NCBI GenBank assembly: GCA_037445635.1 | Contig: JBBIKC010000060.1 | Span: 1-11,601 of the forward strand | DNA length: 11,601 nucleotides | Origin: JBFMCC01 sp037445635 | GTDB lineage: Bacteria > Chloroflexota > Anaerolineae > Anaerolineales > Villigracilaceae | Reading direction: 5' to 3' | Shown: positions 4,879-10,939 of the stretch, one piece after another | Position numbering within the stretch: the first letter of the stretch is position 1 | Layout: every line of letters begins with the position of its first letter | Program-made: the position numbers and the translations under genes | Notes under the pieces: model-generated | Database searches by the model: none | Told to the model about the DNA's origin: nothing | The model's input: the letters and a program-made list of their open reading frames with translations, nothing else

Positions 4879-5868
4879 CTAGACCCACGTCCTTCTGCGC
4901 ATCCAGATATACATGCCAATGGGGAGTATCAACATGCCAATGAGGGTGATATAGAAAACCAGGCTGGTGGTCCAGTGATTGAGCAGTCCCAGCGATTCGA
5001 AAAAATTCATGCCGAAGAATCCTGTAACGAATGTGAGCGGCATAAAGAGTGTGGTAATGATCGTCAGAGTCTTCATGACCTCGTTCATGCGGTTGTTGAT
5101 GACCGAGAGGTAGGAGTCCAGCGCGCCGCTCACCAGGTCACGCATGGATTCGTTCAGGTCGTGCAGGCGCACCATGTGGTCGTACACGTCGCGGAAGAAG
5201 ATGCGGTCGCGCGGGTCAATGACGCTGTAATCGTCGCGGGCCAGTTTGTTCAGCACTTCGCGCTGGGGGGTGATGATGCGCCGCATGGATTGCAGGACGC
5301 GTTTGAGCGAGAACAACTGCTCGAGGGTTCTGCGCGTGGGCCTGTCGAACACTTCGTCTTCGATCTCATTGATGGCGAGGTCCACCTGTTCGACAAACTG
5401 CATGTGCTCAGTCGTCAGTCGGTCCACGATCCGATAAAGCAAATGGTCGGGACCATCGCCTAGGTTGCGCGGGTCGCGCAGGGTGGAGGACCAGACTTCA
5501 TCTAGGGCGGGAATTTGCATATCGTGATGGGTAACGAGGAAGTTGCGGCCGATGAAAACGTCCAGTTCCTCGGTCTCAGTGATCCAGCCGGCGCCGTTAT
5601 CCCCGGCCAGGCTGATTGTGTCGAGTACGATGTATAGGTAATCGCCCCAGTCGTCCACTTTTGGGACGTGTCTCTCTGCCAGCGCGTCGTCAATGGCAAG
5701 AGGATGGAACCCAAATCGCTCCAGGATGGGCTGGCAGATTTCCGGTGACTCGCCGGTGAAGTCCACCCAGAGCAGGCCGCGGGGCTTGCGAACCGCGCGG
5801 GGGAAATCCGCAGGCTTCAGGTCGGTTTGGAGCGGCTTGCCGGGCTGGTAATACAGGGAACGGATCAT
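4879..5868 (-). CDS. corA: CorA-family Mg2+/Co2+ transporter
   Basis: The product is 329 residues, typical of CorA. These pentameric channels import Mg2+ (some carry Co2+, Ni2+ or Zn2+) across the plasma membrane. A large cytoplasmic alpha/beta domain is followed by a long helical region (about 150-262). Two C-terminal membrane helices lie at about 265-285 and 301-322. The signature FVTGFFGMNF places the GMN pore motif at 286-288 between them, and a basic tail MRRRTWV ends the protein. The start at 5868 (MIRSLYYQPG) is chosen over the upstream ATG at 5922 because GGAG lies 5 bases ahead of it. Its promoter is unclear; a weak TTGTCA overlaps the divergent promoter's -35 box. Confidence 0.9.
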   Translation of the reverse strand: MIRSLYYQPGKPLQTDLKPADFPRAVRKPRGLLWVDFTGESPEICQPILERFGFHPLAIDDALAERHVPKVDDWGDYLYIVLDTISLAGDNGAGWITETEELDVFIGRNFLVTHHDMQIPALDEVWSSTLRDPRNLGDGPDHLLYRIVDRLTTEHMQFVEQVDLAINEIEDEVFDRPTRRTLEQLFSLKRVLQSMRRIITPQREVLNKLARDDYSVIDPRDRIFFRDVYDHMVRLHDLNESMRDLVSGALDSYLSVINNRMNEVMKTLTIITTLFMPLTFVTGFFGMNFFESLGLLNHWTTSLVFYITLIGMLILPIGMYIWMRRRTWV

Positions 5869-5915
5869 TCGGTCTCCAAAAGACGCAGGCAATTTTGATA
5901 ATATTGAGATTGTAC

Positions 5916-5943
5916 TTGACAAATTTTAATTAATTGCTATAAT
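5916..5943 (+). promoter_or_regulatory. Consensus sigma70-type promoter for the SHOCT-like operon
   Basis: TTGACA (5916-5921) and TATAAT (5938-5943) are both perfect hexamers, spaced 16 bases apart. TGC directly before the -10 makes an extended -10. The spacer is almost purely A/T in an otherwise GC-rich region. The start of transcription should fall near 5950, leaving a leader of about 45 bases before the first gene. A promoter this close to consensus suggests substantial constitutive expression unless a repressor acts here. Confidence 0.85.
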
Positions 5944-5993
5944 AAATTTAGATTTTCAATTAAGTCTTTGATGTTTTCAAGCCGGAGGCCGAA

Positions 5994-6377
5994 ATGCACC
6001 CTGCCCCAACCCGTTGCCCGGTCTGTCAGGCGGAACTGACAGTTACCCGTCTTCATTGCCCGTCCTGCGATACGGCCATCGAAGGCCGGTTCACGGCGGG
6101 ATCGTTCGCGCACCTCTCGGCCGAACAACTCGATTTTATCGTGACTTTCGTCCGCTGCGAGGGCAAGATCAACCGCATGGAGAGCGAACTGGGGCTTTCC
6201 TATCCGACCATCCGCAACCGCCTGCACGATGTCATCCGCGCCATGGGCTTCGAGCCCGGCCGGGAAGAGGCGCCCGAGATCACGGACGAACAGCGCCGCG
6301 CCATCCTCGACGACCTGAACAGCGGCAAGATTTCCGCCGAGAATGCCATGCGCCTGTTGCGCGGCGAGGAGGAGTAA
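5994..6377 (+). CDS. DUF2089 family protein: zinc ribbon, HTH and SHOCT-like C-terminus
   Basis: The product is 127 residues. An N-terminal zinc ribbon has C8/C11 (CPVC) and C22/C25 (CPSC). A middle segment (about 42-84, LSAEQLDFIVTFVRCEGKINRMESELGLSYPTIRNRLHDVI) looks like a helix-turn-helix of the sigma-region-4 type. The C-terminal ITDEQRRAILDDLNSGKISAENAMRLL (97-122) is the SHOCT-like helical module shared by all four proteins of this operon. The match is to DUF2089, whose biochemical function is not established. The arrangement suggests a DNA-binding regulator, perhaps of this operon. ATG is preceded by GGAGG at 5984-5988; the next gene starts 3 bases after the stop. Confidence 0.85.
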   Translation: MHPAPTRCPVCQAELTVTRLHCPSCDTAIEGRFTAGSFAHLSAEQLDFIVTFVRCEGKINRMESELGLSYPTIRNRLHDVIRAMGFEPGREEAPEITDEQRRAILDDLNSGKISAENAMRLLRGEEE

Positions 6378-6380
6378 ATC

Positions 6381-7457
6381 ATGCTTCGCAAGTCCATTAA
6401 AGTCGAACCGAATGTGCGTATCGTCATCCCGGCCGCGCCCGGGGATCTTAAAGTGACCGGATGGGAAAGAGAGGAAATCATGGCCAAGTCGGACGACATC
6501 CTGGAACTGAGGCAGGACGGCGGCGAAGTTACGGTCACCTGCGACGACGATCTATCGGTCAGCATTCCAATCGGCGCCAGCCTGCAAGTGGATCATGCGG
6601 CCGGCGACGTGCGCGTGCACGGGGTAAACGGCCCTATTTCGTTTGGCTCTGTGATGGGCGACCTGTCCATGCGCCAGGTCGGCCCGGTCACGCTGGGCGC
6701 GCTGGAAGGGGACCTGAGTCTGCGCGGCGTGACCGGCGATGTGAGCATCGGCGAGGTCAGCAGTGACGCGTCCCTGCGCGACGTGCAGGGCAATGTGACC
6801 CTCTCCTCGGTCGAAGAGGACCTGTACCTGCAGGCTGTTTCGGGAAACGTGAACGCAACTGTCTCTGGTGACGCCGTTCTTCACTTGGACCCGCGGGCGG
6901 GTACCGTTATCAATGTGACAACCGAAGACGACATCCTCCTGCACCTGCCCGAAGCGGTGGACGCGGCTTTTTCACTGACGGCGCGCGACGCGGAGGACAT
7001 TCACGTTCAATTGCCCGGTGCGGCGACGAGAACAAATGAAAACCCGCGCGCCTTTGTTTTGGGAAACGGCGCGGCCACCATTTCACTTTCAGCAGAGGGT
7101 GACATCATAGTCACCAGCCGGGCGGAGGAATGGGAGGACGCGTCCGAGTTCGCCGACTTTGACCGCGACTGGCCTCTCCCGGCCGATTTTGGCGAGCGGA
7201 TCAATCGGCGTGTGCAACAAGCCACGCGCCGCGCGGAAGCCGCCGCGCGCCGCGCTTCCCAGCGGGCGCGTGTCAAGGTCAACGCGCGCGTGGGACGCTG
7301 GAACTGGGATATGTTCCCGGGAGGGGCGCCCGCGTCCACGGGCCCGGTCGGCGAGCCGGTCTCGGACGAGGAGCGCATGGCCATCCTGCGCATGCTGGCC
7401 GAAAAGAAGATCACCACCGAGGAAGCGGAGAAACTGCTCTCGGCGCTCGGCGGATAG
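6381..7457 (+). CDS. DUF4097-like beta-repeat protein with C-terminal SHOCT-like module
   Basis: The product is 358 residues. From about residue 55 to 245 it shows roughly ten-residue rungs of the form GD(V/L)S(L/M/I)..V, as in GDVRVHGVNG, GDLSMRQVGP, GDLSLRGVTG and GDVSIGEVSS, typical of a beta-solenoid of the DUF4097 'putative adhesin' type. A strongly basic helix follows (about 271-305, Arg/Ala-rich). The protein ends with the SHOCT-like module VSDEERMAILRMLAEKKITTEEAEKLLSAL (327-356). There is no signal peptide or membrane helix, so it probably acts in the cytoplasm or on the inner membrane face. Firmicutes YvlB and LiaX combine the same two domains in the reverse order. Its ribosome binding site overlaps the previous gene's end. 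Confidence 0.8.
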   Translation: MLRKSIKVEPNVRIVIPAAPGDLKVTGWEREEIMAKSDDILELRQDGGEVTVTCDDDLSVSIPIGASLQVDHAAGDVRVHGVNGPISFGSVMGDLSMRQVGPVTLGALEGDLSLRGVTGDVSIGEVSSDASLRDVQGNVTLSSVEEDLYLQAVSGNVNATVSGDAVLHLDPRAGTVINVTTEDDILLHLPEAVDAAFSLTARDAEDIHVQLPGAATRTNENPRAFVLGNGAATISLSAEGDIIVTSRAEEWEDASEFADFDRDWPLPADFGERINRRVQQATRRAEAAARRASQRARVKVNARVGRWNWDMFPGGAPASTGPVGEPVSDEERMAILRMLAEKKITTEEAEKLLSALGG

Positions 7458-7469
7458 AAGGATCGAACC

Positions 7470-8090
7470 ATGTCTGCAGAGGAACGACGCCAGATTTTGA
7501 AAATGGTCGAGGATGGTAAAATCTCGTCCGAGGAAGCCATGCGCCTGATGAGGGCGCTGGAGGAGAACGCGCCCGAAGAGACGGTGGAAGTCATCGAGGC
7601 CGCGCCCGCTCCGGGGTCAGAAAAGACCGACGCGCCGGAGTTCGAACAGGTCGCGGCGCGCGCCCGCCGTTTCGCGATGATCCCCGTCTGGATCGGCGTC
7701 GGAATCATCCTGGTCAGCGGCCTGTTGATGTATTGGGCGATGCAGGCCTCGGGATTTGGGTTCTGGTTTTATTGCATGTGGTTTCCGTTCCTGTTTGGCG
7801 TGTTGATTCTGGCCCTGGGGGCGGGCGGGCACAATTCGCGCTGGCTGTTCGTGGACGTCCAACAGAAGCCCGGGGAACATCCCGAGCGCATTACCCTGGG
7901 ATTCCCCGTCCCACTGGGACTGGTCGGCTGGGCGCTGAGGAATTTCGGTCACCACATCAAAGGCATGGATCGGCAACGCGCCGCCAATATGGCGGACCTG
8001 GTGAAGGCGACCGCCTCATCGAAATCCCCATTGATCGTCAATGCCAACGATGACGAGGACGGCGAGCGCGTGCAGGTTTATATCGGATAA
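7470..8090 (+). CDS. SHOCT-like two-TM membrane protein
   Basis: The product is 206 residues. The SHOCT-like module opens it (SAEERRQILKMVEDGKISSEEAMRLMRAL, 2-30). An acidic linker follows (about 31-63), then two hydrophobic membrane helices (about 69-90 and 97-118). The C-terminal soluble domain (124-206) starts with RWLFVDV and ends with DEDGERVQVYIG. That domain resembles the whole body of the next protein, so the two are related, this one having gained a membrane hairpin. Both termini are predicted on the same side, probably cytoplasmic. AAGGA precedes the ATG, 12 bases after the previous stop. No characterised homologue is recognised. Confidence 0.75.
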   Translation: MSAEERRQILKMVEDGKISSEEAMRLMRALEENAPEETVEVIEAAPAPGSEKTDAPEFEQVAARARRFAMIPVWIGVGIILVSGLLMYWAMQASGFGFWFYCMWFPFLFGVLILALGAGGHNSRWLFVDVQQKPGEHPERITLGFPVPLGLVGWALRNFGHHIKGMDRQRAANMADLVKATASSKSPLIVNANDDEDGERVQVYIG

Positions 8091-8101
8091 GGAGGTGCGT
8101 C

Positions 8102-8485
8102 ATGGCGACCACTGAAGAGCGAATGAAAATCCTGAAGATGATCGAGGAGGGGAAGATCAGCGCGGAGGAAGGTGCCAAACTGCTGGCGGCGCTGACCGAG
8201 GGGCGCCGCGGACCTGGGATGCCCAATGTGCCGCGTCCGCCCGGCGCGCCGCGCTGGCTGCGCATCCGCGTCACGGACGTGAACTCAGGACGCTCGAAGG
8301 CCTCCGTTCAGATTCCACTCGACCTGGTGGACGCCGGCATGAAGATTGGCGCGCACTTTGCCCCCGAAGTGGAGGGCGTGGATATGAACAACGTGATGAA
8401 CGCCCTGCGGTCTGGGATGACCGGCAAGATCATTGATGTGATGGACGAGAAGGACGGCGAGCACGTGGAGATTTACGTGGAGTAA
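8102..8485 (+). CDS. Small SHOCT-like protein, paralogous to the upstream membrane protein
   Basis: The product is 127 residues. The N-terminal SHOCT-like module ATTEERMKILKMIEEGKISAEEGAKLLAAL (2-31) is followed by a Pro/Gly linker (about 32-50). A compact domain follows (51-127) that begins RWLRIRVTDV and ends DEKDGEHVEIYVE. There are no membrane segments or signal peptide. Its tail and the RWL segment align with the C-terminal domain of the two-TM protein just upstream. GGAGGTG precedes the ATG, 11 bases after the previous stop. A strong terminator lies 38 bases downstream, so this is the last gene of the operon. Function is not recognised; partnership with the membrane paralogue is inferred. 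Confidence 0.75.
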   Translation: MATTEERMKILKMIEEGKISAEEGAKLLAALTEGRRGPGMPNVPRPPGAPRWLRIRVTDVNSGRSKASVQIPLDLVDAGMKIGAHFAPEVEGVDMNNVMNALRSGMTGKIIDVMDEKDGEHVEIYVE

Positions 8486-8522
8486 ATTCGGCGGCCTCTG
8501 CTGCAGGAGGACGCCTGAATCG

Positions 8523-8559
8523 AAACGACCTGACGAGTTTCGCCCGTCAGGTCGTTTTT
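8523..8559 (+). terminator. Terminator of the SHOCT-like operon
   Basis: AAACGACCTGACG (8523-8535) pairs perfectly with CGTCAGGTCGTTT (8545-8557) around a 9-base loop, followed by more T to 8559. The T-tract is best on the plus strand. The convergent DegV gene ends at 8560, so its transcript would run into the same hairpin, but with only a short U-run. Confidence 0.9.
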
Positions 8560-9420
8560 CTATGCCAAATCTCCCATCAACTCCATCGGCACCACCGCCG
8601 CGCCGACGATGCCGGGGCCGGTGTGCACGCCCAGCACGGGTGAGATGCGCATTACTTCGAGTTTGGCGACGTTGAGTTTTTGCTTGAGTTCGGCGGCCAG
8701 CGCCTCGGCTTTTTCCGCGAAACGTCCATGCAGCACAGTGACCCAGACGGGCGCCTGTGCGTATTTTTCCAGCAGATGGTCGGCGATGGCGGCGATGGAT
8801 TTGCCGATCGTGCGCTCGGTTTTGACGGTGCTGTATTTGCCGTCCGTGTCCACGCGGATGACGGGCTTGAGGTTCAGCAGCGCGCCTGCGATGGCCTTGA
8901 CGCGTCCGATGCGTCCGCCGCGCGCGAGATACTCCAGTGTGTCGAGCGTGTAGATGACCTCGGTCTTCTCGCGGATTTTTTCCAGCCGCGACTTGATCGC
9001 CTCCATCGCCCAGCCCGCCTTATCCGCCAGCGCGGCCGCGATGACCTGGAATCGTTCCCCGCCGGAGAGGGTGAGCGTATCCCAGAAACTGACCTCCGCT
9101 TCGGGTTTGGCCTGTTCGCCGCCCTCGCGCGCCGCGTTGATCGTGCCGCTTAGTCCTGATGAGATGTGAATGGATAGAATCTTCTCGCCCGCCTTCGCGA
9201 CCTTGCGATACAACTCCGCGAACAGTCCCGTGGACGGCATGGCCGTAGTCGGGATTTGCGGACGCATGGCTTCGAGCCGATCGTAGAACGCGTCGGCGCT
9301 GATGTCGGCGGAGTTCACTTCGCCTTCGGGGAATTGAATGAACAAGGGGGCTTGCACCACTCCCAGTTTTTCAAGTTCTTCGGCGGGCATGTCCGCCGCG
9401 CAATCGGTTACGATTTTCAT
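8560..9420 (-). CDS. DegV family fatty-acid-binding protein (FakB-like)
   Basis: The product is 286 residues, standard for DegV/EDD proteins. These bind a fatty acid; FakB members present it to the FakA kinase for entry into phospholipid synthesis. Family segments seen are MKIVTDCAADMP at the N-terminus, TTAMPSTGLF (58-67), LSIHISSGLSGT (82-93) and YLARGGRIGR (164-173). The first segment has Cys7 where Ser is common (TDSA). The ATG start has AAGGAG just upstream. No fakA-like gene is in the window. A likely promoter with an inverted repeat lies upstream. Confidence 0.9.
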   Translation of the reverse strand: MKIVTDCAADMPAEELEKLGVVQAPLFIQFPEGEVNSADISADAFYDRLEAMRPQIPTTAMPSTGLFAELYRKVAKAGEKILSIHISSGLSGTINAAREGGEQAKPEAEVSFWDTLTLSGGERFQVIAAALADKAGWAMEAIKSRLEKIREKTEVIYTLDTLEYLARGGRIGRVKAIAGALLNLKPVIRVDTDGKYSTVKTERTIGKSIAAIADHLLEKYAQAPVWVTVLHGRFAEKAEALAAELKQKLNVAKLEVMRISPVLGVHTGPGIVGAAVVPMELMGDLA

Positions 9421-9436
9421 ATTTCTCCTTGTTTGA

Positions 9437-9469
9437 AATGGTTTTACTTGCGAACCATTGCACTGTCAA
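9437..9469 (-). promoter_or_regulatory. Likely degV promoter with an inverted repeat
   Basis: On the minus strand TTGACA (9469-9464) is followed after 17 bases by TAAAAC (9446-9441), a weak -10. Overlapping this, AATGGTT (9437-9443) and AACCATT (9453-9459) form a perfect 7-bp inverted repeat with 9 bases between. The position across the -10 and spacer would suit a repressor site. No known regulator consensus is recognised. Confidence 0.55.
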
Positions 9470-9493
9470 GGCGGGAAGATTACAGGAGGTTAA

Positions 9494-9521
9494 GAAAAAA
9501 ACGACGGCGTTTCAGCCGTCG
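9494..9521 (-). terminator. Intrinsic terminator after arsM
   Basis: Read on the minus strand, CGACGGC and GCCGTCG (9521-9515 and 9508-9502) form a 7-bp stem with a 6-base loop, followed by an unbroken T-run (9501-9494). It starts about 24 bases past the methyltransferase stop and ends just upstream of the degV promoter. Confidence 0.9.
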
Positions 9522-9544
9522 CTTTGATGTTTGGAACCAGTATG

Positions 9545-10345
9545 TCACGCAGGCTTATATGCCGTAATCTTCGCGCTGTACACTGCCTTATAAACCGACT
9601 CGCGCGGATAGGCACTCACATCAAGTTTCATTTCATTCAGCGCGTTGTCCACCGTTTCCTTGTCGAAAAACACAGGGCTGACCGAAATGTCTGTGAACCC
9701 AACCGCCTCCATCATGCCGATATATTCCTTCGCTTCGACCGCGCCCGCCACGCATCCCGCCCACGCGCTCAGGCTTTGCTTCACCGCCTCGGGCAGCGGT
9801 CCGTCGGTGACGATGTCCGAGACCGCGAACTTGCCGCCAGGCTTCAAGGCGCGGAAGGCCTCCGCAAAGACTTTGGGCTTGTCGGGCGAGAGATTGATGA
9901 CACAGTTCGAGATGATGACGTCCACGCTGTTGGAGTCAACCGGTAAATCTTCGAGATAACCCTGACGGAATTCCACGTTCTGGATTCCGAGCCGCGTCGC
10001 GCTGGACCTGGCGCGGGCTACCATTTCGGGAGTCATGTCCACGCCGATGACACGCCCCGTCTCGCCGACCTTTTTCGCGGCGAAGAAACAATCGAGTCCC
10101 GCGCCCGAACCGAGATCAAGGACGACCTGTCCAGGCTGGAGCGATGCGAGCGTGATCGGGTCGCCGCAGCCATAACTGACAGCGGATTCGCCCTCGGGCA
10201 GGGTGGCAAGCAGATCCGCGGGGTAGAGGCTGCTTTCGGGGGCGCAACAGTTTGACGGTCCACAGCAAGACGCGTTGCTTTTGATCCGCTCCGCGTAATG
10301 CTCGCGAACGGCTTCGTGAATTGGGGTGGGGGATGGGGTGGTCAT
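9545..10345 (-). CDS. arsM: Arsenite S-adenosylmethionine methyltransferase
   Basis: The product is 266 residues, typical of bacterial ArsM, a cytoplasmic enzyme that methylates As(III) using SAM. The SAM-binding fold begins with VVLDLGSGAGLDCF (74-87), then VIGVDMTPEMVARAR and the DVIISNCVINLSPDK segment. The conserved cysteines expected for As(III) binding are present: C60 in YGCGDP, C148 in SNCVINL and C198 in AGCVAGA. An extra N-terminal cluster, C27/C28 and C33/C34, also fits ArsM. The ATG has AAAGGAG upstream. arsR lies 53 bases upstream on the same strand, and a separate promoter/operator precedes arsM. Confidence 0.93.
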   Translation of the reverse strand: MTTPSPTPIHEAVREHYAERIKSNASCCGPSNCCAPESSLYPADLLATLPEGESAVSYGCGDPITLASLQPGQVVLDLGSGAGLDCFFAAKKVGETGRVIGVDMTPEMVARARSSATRLGIQNVEFRQGYLEDLPVDSNSVDVIISNCVINLSPDKPKVFAEAFRALKPGGKFAVSDIVTDGPLPEAVKQSLSAWAGCVAGAVEAKEYIGMMEAVGFTDISVSPVFFDKETVDNALNEMKLDVSAYPRESVYKAVYSAKITAYKPA

Positions 10346-10355
10346 GGTTCTCCTT

Positions 10356-10386
10356 TATATAGATGAATGTCTATGTATGTTGTCAA
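10356..10386 (-). promoter_or_regulatory. arsM promoter with ArsR-like operator
   Basis: On the minus strand TTGACA (10386-10381) is followed by TCTATA after 17 bases or TATATA (10361-10356) after 19. The spacer and -10 contain ATAGATGAATGTCTAT (10359-10374), an imperfect 16-bp palindrome. It matches the perfect operator at arsR in both half-sites except one base. Bound ArsR would block this promoter, so arsM seems to have its own regulated start in addition to read-through from arsR. Confidence 0.7.
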
Positions 10387-10407
10387 AAAAAGGGGCGGTC
10401 AGGCCGC
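10385..10407 (-). terminator. Weak terminator after arsR
   Basis: On the minus strand a 5-bp stem GCGGC/GTCGC-type (10407-10403 with 10399-10395, one G-U pair, 3-base loop) is followed by CCCC and then seven T. It overlaps the arsR stop codon, and its T-run overlaps the arsM -35 box. The stem is short, so read-through is probable. Confidence 0.4.
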
Positions 10408-10698
10408 GATCTTTTTGGTTGTTTCAGACTCTGGAGCGAACTTGAGCATGATCTGCCCGCAGCAAACCACAACGCGCTCCTGGTTTAGCGTATAAAACGT
10501 CTGCTTGCCTTCTTCGCGGACATCTGCCAGTCCCGCCTCGCGCAGGATCGCAAGATGATGCGAGACGGTGGGCTGGGACACGTCGAGTTTTTCCACGATC
10601 TCGCTGACCGAGAGCCAGTTGCAGCAGATCAGCCCCATGATCTTCTGGCGCGTCTCGTCGGCGATGGCCTTGGCGAAGAGGACAGGATTCAGTTTCAT
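10399..10698 (-). CDS. arsR: ArsR-family metalloregulatory repressor
   Basis: The product is 99 residues, a minimal ArsR/SmtB winged helix protein. These dimers leave DNA when As(III) or another thiophile binds. The recognition helix region is LSVSEIVEKLDVSQPTVSHHLAILREAGLADVRE (about 29-62), followed by the wing GKQTFYTL. The canonical ELCVCDL inducer site is absent. Instead there are two vicinal cysteine pairs, C25-C26 and C79-C80. Upstream is a perfect promoter, and the start codon lies inside a perfect palindrome, pointing to autoregulation. No Shine-Dalgarno sequence is visible and the predicted leader is only about 13 bases. arsM downstream fixes arsenic as the likely inducer. Confidence 0.93.
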   Translation of the reverse strand: MKLNPVLFAKAIADETRQKIMGLICCNWLSVSEIVEKLDVSQPTVSHHLAILREAGLADVREEGKQTFYTLNQERVVVCCGQIMLKFAPESETTKKIAA

Positions 10699-10745
10699 AG
10701 ATAATTATCTATGTGATATTATATCGAAGTTTATCTATTTGTCAA
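10696..10745 (-). promoter_or_regulatory. arsR promoter and perfect palindromic operator over the start codon
   Basis: On the minus strand TTGACA (10745-10740) and TATAAT (10723-10718) are perfect hexamers 16 bases apart. CATAGATAATTATCTATG (10696-10713) is a perfect 18-bp palindrome just downstream. It covers the predicted transcription start, and its last three bases are the arsR ATG. A further ATAGATAAA half-site lies in the spacer (about 10730-10738). This layout fits tight autorepression by ArsR. Confidence 0.85.
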
Positions 10746-10775
10746 GAGGCTGGCAGCCAATCCTGCCCGTGCTCT

Positions 10776-10886
10776 TCACGTTTGAAAAGAACACTTGACC
10801 GTCAATGTCTTCGATAAATTCCTCGGGAAATCGGGACCCCCACCCAGCCTCCTCCAAATCCGATGATATGCACTTTGAATCCGCAT
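10776..10886 (-). pseudogene. Remnant of a second GlmS/SIS-family 3' end
   Basis: On the minus strand a 36-codon stretch from ATG (10886) to TGA (10776) contains PDFPRNLSKTLTV (10835-10797). These 13 residues are identical to the C-terminal tail of the intact SIS-domain gene 149 bp upstream (10984-10946). At the DNA level 32 of 39 bases match and all seven differences are silent. Past this block the tail differs (KCSFQT instead of D), and the preceding residues are not SIS-like, apart from a short ATGCGGATTC that resembles the sequence before PDFPRN in the intact gene. It has no visible ribosome binding site. The best reading is the decayed end of an old paralogue. The rest of 10741-10939 holds only a weak 6-bp inverted repeat (10903-10908 with 10924-10929). 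Confidence 0.65.
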
Positions 10887-10939
10887 GCAGACTTTTTCTC
10901 GTCCTATTTGGGGGAGGTGCCACAATAGGGGCGGAGGGG

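Noticed and set aside
4975..5463. 162-codon plus-strand frame opposite corA
   Set aside because: It is antisense to a full-length transporter with an intact GMN motif and membrane helices.
7007..7708. 233-codon open frame on the minus strand across the beta-repeat and membrane protein genes
   Set aside because: The Ser/Ala/Arg-rich shadow runs against two tightly coupled genes that have proper ribosome binding sites and shared domains.
10735..10923. 62-codon minus-strand frame upstream of arsR
   Set aside because: It reads the glmS-like remnant out of frame and includes the arsR -35 region; the homologous frame is a different one.
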